A DNA stretch of 9,102 nucleotides from Gammaproteobacteria bacterium. GTDB taxonomy: Bacteria > Pseudomonadota > Gammaproteobacteria > Pseudomonadales > Pseudohongiellaceae. Positions within the stretch are counted from its first letter, which is position 1, and every line of letters starts with the position of its first letter. Shown here in pieces: positions 1 to 5,574 of this stretch. Both the position numbers and the translations under genes were made by a program. Under the pieces are notes generated by a model. That model did no database searches, had not been told where the DNA came from, and saw only the letters and a list, made by a program, of their open reading frames with translations. The stretch is taken from NCBI GenBank assembly GCA_003451715.1, contig DMJN01000255.1, positions 1 to 9,102 of the forward strand, written 5' to 3'.

Positions 1-246
1 ATCGAGTACGCCTCGTCGCTCATTACGATCTTCCCCGGTGATGTCATGCAAAGTGGGACATCCGGCGGAACGGGTGCCGGCCGGGTAGAGCGTGCGACAG
101 GCTCCGGATATCTGGTCGATGGTGAGACGATCAGTGCCAGCATTGAGGGAATCGGTACGCTGAATCACACGGTCAGATTGGAGCAGAGCATTCCGGACGA
201 CCTGTCCGGTGCGCAGCTGCCTCCAGTCAGGTCATACAGGAATTGA
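1..246 (+). CDS. Fumarylacetoacetate hydrolase (FAA) family protein, C-terminal end only
   Basis: Open from the first base of the window, so the N-terminal part and the catalytic metal ligands lie outside it. The 81 visible residues show the two closing signatures of the FAA hydrolase fold: a 'FPGDVMQSGTSGG' turn, matching the family's PGDV-x-x-TGTP-type loop, and 'IEGIGTLNHTV', matching the usual IEGIGTL-x-N-x-V strand. Family members hydrolyse or decarboxylate beta-diketo acids or hydrate 2-oxo-dienoates in breakdown of aromatic compounds, normally in the cytoplasm; which reaction applies here cannot be decided from the tail. The last residues, after about position 65, form a short polar extension ending in RSYRN. 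The stop at 244-246 is followed 32 bases later by a strong terminator, so this gene ends its own transcription unit. Confidence 0.88.
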   Translation: MEYASSLITIFPGDVMQSGTSGGTGAGRVERATGSGYLVDGETISASIEGIGTLNHTVRLEQSIPDDLSGAQLPPVRSYRN

Positions 247-278
247 TTGCTAGTAGCTGAAAGAGTCCTGACAAAATC

Positions 279-315
279 GGGCGCCGACTGGTTCTAACCG
301 GTCGGCGCCCTTTTT
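279..315 (+). terminator. Strong rho-independent terminator after the FAA-hydrolase-family gene
   Basis: GGGCGCCGAC (279-288) pairs perfectly with GTCGGCGCCC (301-310). The helix can continue inward through a T-G wobble and GGTT/AACC. Five T residues follow directly at 311-315. A GC-rich stem with an immediate T-tract is the classical intrinsic terminator, and it sits 32 bases past the stop codon at 246. Confidence 0.92.
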
Positions 316-447
316 CGTTGCGTTCGACGGACAGCTTACTTAGCGACCCAATAGTTAATTAGGCAATCCCTGAAACAAATTGCTGAATCAGGAAAATCGG
401 ATCGATCCTACTTCTGCGTTACAAAATCTCCAAGTCAATCCCGCAGG

Positions 448-476
448 TGGACAAAGCCCGAGGGATCCCGTAAAAC
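448..476 (+). promoter_or_regulatory. Possible sigma70-type promoter for the amidohydrolase gene
   Basis: TGGACA (448-453, 5 of 6 to TTGACA), a 17-base spacer and TAAAAC (471-476, 4 of 6 to TATAAT). Transcription would start near 483, giving a short leader that contains the AGGAG at 495-499. It lies between the terminator and the next gene, where a promoter is needed. The spacer holds the perfect 8-base palindrome GGGATCCC (462-469). This is a pattern match only; no other promoter-like pair in 316-508 looked better. Confidence 0.33.
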
Positions 477-508
477 GAGTATTCAATAAACCTCAGGAGT
501 AGCCGCTT

Positions 509-1924
509 GTGTGTAAATTTTACTATTCGTTTTTGAGTGTACTCTCGATAGTCTTTCTACCCCTGTTCAGCATGGCGGCATCTGAAGAATTTGACCTGGT
601 CATAAACAATGGCCGCGTTATGGACCCGGAATCAGGGCAGGATGCTATTCGACACATAGGCATACTCGCCGGTCGTATCGTGTCTGTTTCTGAGCAGGAA
701 CTCTCCGGTGACCGAATCATTGATGCTGAAGGATTGGTGGTCGCGCCTGGATTCGTTGATCTGCACGCCCACGGTCAAACTGAAGAGAGTTATCGCCTGA
801 TGGTTCAAGATGGTGTGACTTCAGGATTCGAGCTTGAAATTGGCACAGCCCGGATAGCAGATTGGTACAACGAAAGGGCCGGTGGTCAGGTACTGAACTA
901 CGGCATCAGTATCGGTCATATCCCAATCCGCATGGTGCTGTTTGAAGATGAAGGTCGATTCCTGCCAACCGGTCCGGGGGGCAGTGGCATTGCCGGGCCG
1001 GGCATCATGGATCGAATGGAAAGCATGATGCGTCAAGGAATGGCAGAAGGCGCCGTTGCCATGGGATTTGGACTGGCCTATACGCCTGCGGCTACGCAGA
1101 CCGAATTCGAAGCCATGCTCGCTATCGCCGCCGAAAACCAGGTCAGTGCCCATATTCACACGCGAGGGGGCCTAGACGGACTACGTCAAATCATCGCCAG
1201 CGCCGACGATGCTGGCACGCCCCTGCATATTGTCCACGCCAATTCCAGCGGTGGATCAACTATCAGTGAATTCCTGGCCATTATTCAAGCGGCACGAGAC
1301 GCGGGTCAGGATGTGACGACTGAGATGTACCCTTACGAGGCCAGTTATTCCGATATCGGCTCTGCGCTATTCGATGGCTGGGAGAGCTGGGAAGACGATC
1401 GCTTCGGTCGAAATATGTGGGTTGCCACCGGTGAGCGCCTCACTCGCGAATCTTTTGCGCGTTACCGACAAATAACCGGGGGCATGATTACCTTCAGCCG
1501 CACGGAAGAGATGACGCGCACCGCACTCAGACATCCCCTGACCATGATAGCCAGCGACGGACGAATCCTCGATGGCAAAGGCCATCCCCGCAGCGCTGGA
1601 AGTTATAGCAAGGTGCTGGGTCAATTCGTAAGAGAAGAGCGGCTTATCGATTTAATGGATGCTCTGAGGCGCATGACCATCGAACCTGCGCGACGTCTTC
1701 AGAGCTATGTTCCGGCCATGGCAAACAAGGGGCGTATTCGAGTGGGTGCCGATGCCGACATTACTGTATTCGATCCCGAGACGGTACTGGATCAGGCGAC
1801 GTACACCGATCCAGCTCGGCCTTCGACTGGCATCGAATATGTATTAGTGAATGGCGGTGTAGTGCTTGATGATGGCATGTTACACCCGGACATTCGTACA
1901 GGTGTCGCTATTAAGAGCAGGTAG
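509..1924 (+). CDS. Secreted metal-dependent amidohydrolase, N-acyl-D-amino-acid deacylase-like
   Basis: A 471-residue protein of the amidohydrolase superfamily, closest in pattern to D-aminoacylases, which cleave the acyl group from N-acyl-D-amino acids. Residues 1-24 form a signal peptide (hydrophobic core 8-20, cleavage likely after SMAA), so it should act in the periplasm or outside the cell. The N-terminal beta-sandwich strand is followed by PGFVDLHAHG with metal ligands H86 and H88. Further candidate ligands are E110, H215/H217, H240/H243 and D350. The region from GHPRSAGSY (358-366) through VREERL and the M-T-x-x-P-A-R-R-L helix matches D-aminoacylases, as does the C-terminal GADADITVFDPETV strand. 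In characterised D-aminoacylases a cysteine sits in a zinc site near the position of E110; here the segment reads ELEIG, so the metal site or substrate may differ. The start is GTG at 509, chosen because AGGAG at 495-499 lies 9 bases upstream and the signal peptide begins right there. The exact substrate is unknown. Confidence 0.88.
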   Translation: MCKFYYSFLSVLSIVFLPLFSMAASEEFDLVINNGRVMDPESGQDAIRHIGILAGRIVSVSEQELSGDRIIDAEGLVVAPGFVDLHAHGQTEESYRLMVQDGVTSGFELEIGTARIADWYNERAGGQVLNYGISIGHIPIRMVLFEDEGRFLPTGPGGSGIAGPGIMDRMESMMRQGMAEGAVAMGFGLAYTPAATQTEFEAMLAIAAENQVSAHIHTRGGLDGLRQIIASADDAGTPLHIVHANSSGGSTISEFLAIIQAARDAGQDVTTEMYPYEASYSDIGSALFDGWESWEDDRFGRNMWVATGERLTRESFARYRQITGGMITFSRTEEMTRTALRHPLTMIASDGRILDGKGHPRSAGSYSKVLGQFVREERLIDLMDALRRMTIEPARRLQSYVPAMANKGRIRVGADADITVFDPETVLDQATYTDPARPSTGIEYVLVNGGVVLDDGMLHPDIRTGVAIKSR

Positions 1925-1985
1925 TACTCAGGAGCCTTCGAAGCGTTCAACTGATAAGCGACAGGATTGATGAGGAGAAAATATA

Positions 1986-2354
1986 ATGAACATTAACCCA
2001 ATCAAAACACAGCGGGATTACAACAACGCCTTGGCACGTATTGAGGATTTAATGGAAGCTGAGTTTAACACTCCGGAAGGTGACGAGCTGGACGTATTAA
2101 CAACTCTGGTAGAGAATTACGAGGGAAAAGCGTTTCCAATTGAAGTGCTGGATCCTATTGAATTTCTAAAAAACGCCATGGAATTTCGCGGGCACAGCCC
2201 GGCGGATTTATCCAAACTTTTAAATTCTCGCTCACGCGCCTCAGAACTACTGGCTAAAAAGAGAGCACTTAGCATCGGCCATATTCGGATCATCAACAAA
2301 GCGTGGAACATTCCCGCAGAACCATTGTTGCAAGAATATGAGCTGCAGACTTAG
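1986..2354 (+). CDS. HigA-type antitoxin / helix-turn-helix regulator without a toxin neighbour
   Basis: A 122-residue protein of the HigA-like antitoxin family (COG5499-type). The N-terminal segment 'MNINPIKTQRDYNNALARIE' followed by 'TPEGDELDVLTTLVENYE' is typical of this family. The C-terminal half from about residue 58 (DPIEFLKNAME) is an XRE-like helix-turn-helix with 'LLNSRSRASELLAKKRALS' as the recognition region. Such proteins neutralise an mRNA-cleaving RelE/HigB toxin and repress their own operon. The toxin gene normally lies just upstream; here the 61 bases upstream hold no gene and are preceded by the amidohydrolase, and downstream the genes point the other way. It therefore looks like an orphan antitoxin or a domesticated regulator. 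The ribosome site GAGGAG (1972-1977) sits 8 bases before the ATG. It may be co-transcribed with the amidohydrolase. Its codons look more AT-rich than those of its neighbours. Confidence 0.85.
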   Translation: MNINPIKTQRDYNNALARIEDLMEAEFNTPEGDELDVLTTLVENYEGKAFPIEVLDPIEFLKNAMEFRGHSPADLSKLLNSRSRASELLAKKRALSIGHIRIINKAWNIPAEPLLQEYELQT

Positions 2355-2372
2355 GGGTCTTCAGAAGATCCC
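2354..2372 (+). terminator. Hairpin between convergent genes, possible weak terminator
   Basis: GGGGTCTTC and GAAGATCCC are complementary with one G-T wobble around a single A. In practice this is a stem of about 7 base pairs with a 5-base loop. It starts at the last base of the antitoxin stop codon. No T-tract follows on either strand, so it would be a poor intrinsic terminator; it is the only stem-loop seen between the two converging transcription units. Confidence 0.27.
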
Positions 2373-2407
2373 TGGCTTCTGTAATTCGAGAGTCCTTTCC
2401 TTTCCCG

Positions 2408-3574
2408 TCATGAAATTACCTTACTAGTTCGTAACACATCTATCTCTGATTGTTGCAGACTTAACTTCTCTGCTAATACTTCATCAGTATGCTCGCCAAG
2501 CCTGGCTACCCACGATGCTGCTGTGGTATCGATGTGACTGAACTTGACTGGCATATTTTGAATCAGAAATGTGCCCAGTTCATCATTGGTCAATGTCGTG
2601 AATGAGTTCCGGTCCACCACTTGCGGGTGAACAAACAGGTCTTCAGTTCGCTGGTAGATGCTGCAGGGTACCCCGGCCCGATTGAGTGCCGTTTCACAGG
2701 CTTCACAGGAGAGGGTGGTGGACCACTTTTCGACTTCACTGACGAGCTGGTCAAAATGCAGATGCCTCTGTCCGCGTATAAAACGAGGATCTTCCAAAAG
2801 CTCATCTCGATTGAGTGCAGCTGCCAGGCATTGCAGATTTTTGTCCGACACTATGCAGAGCATAACGAAACCGTCCTGGGTTCGTACCGGGTAGAATCTG
2901 CCGATCACCGGCGGTTCTTCCATTTGTGCGCCCTGTATGTGGGCTGGAATCAATGACATCATGGACTCCATCATGCTGATGTCGATATGTTCGCCCAGGC
3001 CACTGCGCTGACGTCCCAATAAGGCGCTCTGGATAGCACCGAAGGCAAGGGCGCCGGTGAGTATGTCGGCAACCATTATTTCCCAGTTGGGAGGTCGGTT
3101 TTCATCTTCTCCCTGGGAGAGGGTGTGTACCTTATCAAATCCACTGGCGGCATGAACGATGGGGGCGTAGGCGGCACGGTCGACGAAGGGGCCGGATTGG
3201 CCAAAGCCGGAAATGGAACAATAGACCAGATCTGGTCCGTCGGATTTAAGACTCTCATAATCGAGGCCAAATTTGGCCATGATGCCGGGTCGAAAATTTT
3301 CAATGACCACGTCTGCATCGGCGATCAATTGCCGCGCCAGTGCTTGAGCGGCGGGCTTTTTCAGGTCGAGAGCGATGCTGCGTTTACCTGCATTGAAGTG
3401 GGCGAATACGCGGGTAATTCCATCGACCCCACGGGTTATATCGCCAACCTCGGGAGTTTCCACTTTGACTACTTCGGCGCCACAGTCTAATAAATAGCGT
3501 GAACAGATGGGGCCGGCGAAGACCGCAGAAAAATCTACAACTTTATACGCCTCGAGGTGTTTTCTTCTTGTCAT
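2408..3574 (-). CDS. Class III CoA-transferase (CaiB/BaiF family)
   Basis: A 388-residue cytoplasmic enzyme, the normal length for the family, which moves coenzyme A between carboxylic acids through an aspartyl-CoA thioester. Family landmarks are all present. They are the N-terminal 'VVDFSAVFAGPICSRYLLDCGAEVVKVETPE'-type region (about residues 12-42), 'AGKRSIALDLK' (62-72), 'VVIENFRPGIMAKFGLDY' (89-106), 'SISGFGQSGPF' (120-130) and 'GLGEHIDISMMESMM' (192-206). D170 in 'MVADILTGALAFGA' is the expected catalytic aspartate. Substrates of this family range from carnitine and formate to bile acids and 2-methylacyl groups and cannot be assigned from motifs alone. The ATG at 3574 is the only in-frame ATG before an upstream stop. 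No strong ribosome site precedes it, which suggests translational coupling to the preceding lipoprotein gene, whose present stop lies 12 bases upstream and whose likely ancestral stop would overlap this start as ATGA (3574-3571). Confidence 0.94.
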   Translation of the reverse strand: MTRRKHLEAYKVVDFSAVFAGPICSRYLLDCGAEVVKVETPEVGDITRGVDGITRVFAHFNAGKRSIALDLKKPAAQALARQLIADADVVIENFRPGIMAKFGLDYESLKSDGPDLVYCSISGFGQSGPFVDRAAYAPIVHAASGFDKVHTLSQGEDENRPPNWEIMVADILTGALAFGAIQSALLGRQRSGLGEHIDISMMESMMSLIPAHIQGAQMEEPPVIGRFYPVRTQDGFVMLCIVSDKNLQCLAAALNRDELLEDPRFIRGQRHLHFDQLVSEVEKWSTTLSCEACETALNRAGVPCSIYQRTEDLFVHPQVVDRNSFTTLTNDELGTFLIQNMPVKFSHIDTTAASWVARLGEHTDEVLAEKLSLQQSEIDVLRTSKVIS

Positions 3575-3620
3575 GGAAAGTCGTCATCATTTCCCAGTTT
3601 CTGGTGGGCAATTGCCCAGC
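3571..3620 (-). other. Probable single-base frameshift at the 3' end of the transglutaminase/TPR gene
   Basis: The annotated frame ends ...FYHKLG-NCPPETGK with a stop at 3589-3587, which breaks off a TPR helix. The overlapping frame reads AIAHQKLGNDDDFP and stops at TGA 3573-3571. Dropping one G from the run at 3615-3617 joins them as HKL-AIAHQKLGNDDDFP, giving TPR spacing L7, A8, H11, G15. The new stop then shares bases with the CoA-transferase ATG as ATGA. Both results from one change argue for a real indel or a sequence error. Confidence 0.68.
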
Positions 3621-4744
3621 TTGTGATAAAAATGTTGTTCGTTGTGTTTGAGTGCGACGGCATCGCCAAGATGCACAATAGCTTGTGCATAGTCTCCACT
3701 GCTTAAACTTTCCTCGGCTAATGATTGATGGTAATAGGGATTCTGCAGGCGAAATTCTTTAACACTCTCTGCCATTGCTGCAGCCAATTCGGGCTTCCCT
3801 TGCCGTTGATACACATTTGCCAAATTGCTTCTGGCAGAGTAGGCGTTGTCATCCAGCTCAATGGCCCTTAGAAAGGTCTTGCTGGCGTAATCCATCTGAT
3901 TGATATGTGAATACAGTACGCCCAGATTATTCCAGGCTGTTGCGGAGGAGGGGTCGGAAAGTAATGCTTCCCTGGTGTAGGCATAGGCAAGCGACAAATC
4001 CCGCTTTAGCAGCTGTTCCATGCTTTTGTTGCTGTAATAAAGAGAGAGAACTTGCTGCTCACCTATTATCCGACGCTTTAGTGGCATACTGACGATGGCC
4101 GGATTGATATCGACTACATAACGGTAATTATTGGATCCCTGCTGATGTCGAATCGCATCATTACTGTATTGGCGTCCTTTGAGCCAGATCGAGTTTGGTA
4201 AGGAACTCTGCATCAACCTGCTAGTGTTACCCTTGATCAGTCCGGTCACATTGATATGCTGGTTATTGATCCTGGTACCGTTATCCGCATCCCAATAGGG
4301 TTGTGCAAGTACCAATTGAAAATCGGCTAGAATATTTACATAATGCGCTGCTGCAACAAAGATGGCTGAAAAGGACAGGCAATTGATTTTACGATTGGTA
4401 TTCAGCTCAACCAGAGAATAGGTTTCCGTTGAATCGAATTCATAAGATTCAAAATGTCTGAATGCCCAGGAGCGTAAGGCTTGATATCGCTCATAGTCTG
4501 ATTCCAATGGCAGCACAGCTCTGTCCAGTTCGCTCTTATAGTTGTCCGGCAGGCTCAGGAGAAATTCGGTTTCCAATACCGCAGAATCGGCATTCGGGAA
4601 TAGATCATCGCGCAACAAGGCGGATAGATCCGGCGCTGATATGCCGCTGAAGTTTGAGGGTGAGAGCCCGGAGCAGGAGCTGAACAACAAAGCCAATAAG
4701 GCCAAAAGTCCCGGTTTGAGTCGTTCAATTTGATTGCGCAGCAT
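3587..4744 (-). CDS. Lipoprotein with transglutaminase-like domain and TPR repeats
   Basis: A 385-residue protein with a lipoprotein-type signal: hydrophobic stretch 11-21 and lipobox LFSSC with C24; residue +2 is Ser, favouring the outer membrane. The middle (about 80-215) resembles a transglutaminase-like cysteine-protease fold. C122 in 'NCLSFSAIFVAAA', H163 in 'NQHINV' and D212 in 'VDINP' form a plausible Cys-His-Asp triad. From about residue 250 come TPR units: 'AYAYTREALLSDPSSA', 'AWNNLGVLYSHINQMDYA', 'ARSNLANVYQRQGKPELA' and 'YHQSLAEESLSSGDYAQA'. TPRs bind proteins, so this may be a surface or periplasmic scaffold with peptidase or amidase-like activity. No function is established. The C-terminus is abnormal: a one-base indel near 3615-3617 probably truncates a last TPR helix, and the intact end would be 3571. 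The start ATG at 4744 is preceded by a G-rich stretch (about 4750-4755 on this strand) that may serve as ribosome site. It precedes the CoA-transferase in the same operon. Confidence 0.82.
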   Translation of the reverse strand: MLRNQIERLKPGLLALLALLFSSCSGLSPSNFSGISAPDLSALLRDDLFPNADSAVLETEFLLSLPDNYKSELDRAVLPLESDYERYQALRSWAFRHFESYEFDSTETYSLVELNTNRKINCLSFSAIFVAAAHYVNILADFQLVLAQPYWDADNGTRINNQHINVTGLIKGNTSRLMQSSLPNSIWLKGRQYSNDAIRHQQGSNNYRYVVDINPAIVSMPLKRRIIGEQQVLSLYYSNKSMEQLLKRDLSLAYAYTREALLSDPSSATAWNNLGVLYSHINQMDYASKTFLRAIELDDNAYSARSNLANVYQRQGKPELAAAMAESVKEFRLQNPYYHQSLAEESLSSGDYAQAIVHLGDAVALKHNEQHFYHKLGNCPPETGK

Positions 4745-4923
4745 TAATCAAGCCCCCCGTTGAAAAATTTTGCCAACTAATGGGTAGAGTAGAGGGGATG
4801 TTATCCAAGTTCAAGGTAACTCAAAATATTCAGCCCTCTCACTCTAAGCGCAATACTACGTTAGCACTCATCACTTAATTTATCCGCGAAACACTGGGGT
4901 GGTTTCGATTTAGTCGCTGAATC

Positions 4924-5415
4924 TCACTGCAACGGTACAAAAATCGACAGACGGTCCTCGTCTCCCAAGGCTCTGGAAATATGACCCTGCCCCTCAGTAT
5001 CCTCAGCCAGCAGGATGTGTCCGGGATAAAGGCGCAACTTGGTCCCGTCACCGAACTCCACCTCACTCTCACCGCTTAAGGTGATCACGTACTGGCGCCG
5101 GGGTGCGTTGTGGAAGGGCAGATAGTACTCCGGTGAGGTGCGCCGAAATTGGATGCTTTCAGCAGCCTGGATAGCAGAAAGATCAGTGGCCGATCCCTCA
5201 CGCTGCTGGCTTAGCGGGACTTCATATTCTTCCACGTGAGTCTGCCTATCCTCACCGGTGTAGATGCGCGACACCATGATGGGTTTACGTGCTGCGGCGG
5301 CTTCGGCCGTATCGATCTGTGTGATCCAGTAGCCAGTGATAAACAGCGTGGGCACCCAGCCCAACAACAGAAACCATTTGCCTGTACTACTCATCCAGTT
5401 CTTCATCGTATTCAT
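4924..5415 (-). CDS. Membrane-anchored or secreted small cupin-domain protein
   Basis: 163 residues: a short basic N-terminus, a hydrophobic segment at about 14-33 (membrane anchor or signal peptide, with a possible cleavage near AEA at 38-40), then a single small beta-barrel. The cupin signature is seen in 'YYLPFHNAPRRQYVITLSGE' (97-116), 'VEFGDGTKLRLYPGHILLAE' and 'DTEGQGHISRALG'. H102, Q108 and H145 are the plausible metal ligands; the classical HxH pair of cupin motif 1 is not present, so the metal site may be reduced. Close relatives are usually annotated only as cupin-domain proteins, so no reaction is assigned. The start at 5415 was preferred over the ATG at 5406 because GGAGAAG (5426-5420 on this strand) places its GGAG 7 bases before 5415. 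Gaps of 159 and 179 bases on its two sides suggest it may be transcribed on its own. Confidence 0.82.
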   Translation of the reverse strand: MNTMKNWMSSTGKWFLLLGWVPTLFITGYWITQIDTAEAAAARKPIMVSRIYTGEDRQTHVEEYEVPLSQQREGSATDLSAIQAAESIQFRRTSPEYYLPFHNAPRRQYVITLSGESEVEFGDGTKLRLYPGHILLAEDTEGQGHISRALGDEDRLSIFVPLQ

Positions 5416-5438
5416 TTTTCTTCTCCGCGAGCTTTGCA

Positions 5439-5468
5439 GATATATTGAGCGATTCAGCGATTTGTCGC
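5439..5468 (-). promoter_or_regulatory. Possible promoter for the cupin gene
   Basis: Read on the minus strand: GCGACA (5468-5463, 4 of 6 to TTGACA), an 18-base spacer and TATATC (5444-5439, 4 of 6 to TATAAT). A start near 5432 would leave a short leader carrying GGAGAAG. The match is modest and rests mainly on position, in the 159-base gap between the PHP-like gene and the cupin gene. Confidence 0.25.
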
Positions 5469-5574
5469 TTCAGGGTAGGATTCTCTCCAAAATCGGCTTA
5501 AAACCCAAGCCTGGCGAATGCCAGAAGTAACGGTCTGCGTGATAAAGATGGAAACTGGATCCGGGGCGACTAAT

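Noticed and set aside
369..392. Inverted repeat CCTGA...TCAGG and nearby palindrome GGATCGATCC (399-408) in the leader before the amidohydrolase gene.
   Set aside because: Five-base arms with a 14-base loop and a lone 10-base palindrome are expected by chance; no riboswitch or RNA-gene pattern was recognised around them.
1982..1987. A perfect TATAAT hexamer just before and into the antitoxin start codon.
   Set aside because: A promoter here would start transcription inside the gene, after its well-supported ribosome site and ATG, and the -35 region is poor. It is more likely chance in an AT-rich leader.
3125..3490. A 121-codon plus-strand frame opposite the CoA-transferase.
   Set aside because: It lies wholly antisense to conserved CaiB/BaiF motifs; its Gly-rich translation is a by-product of that coding sequence.
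4745..4923. The 179-base gap before the transglutaminase/TPR gene was searched for a promoter (minus strand TTGAGT...TAACAT).
   Set aside because: The spacing is 15 bases and both hexamers are imperfect, so no promoter is called.
5496..5530. Small hairpin CTGGC/GCCAG on the minus strand after the PHP-like gene, followed by a T-rich stretch.
   Set aside because: The stem is only five base pairs and the Ts do not follow directly, so it is too weak to call as a terminator.
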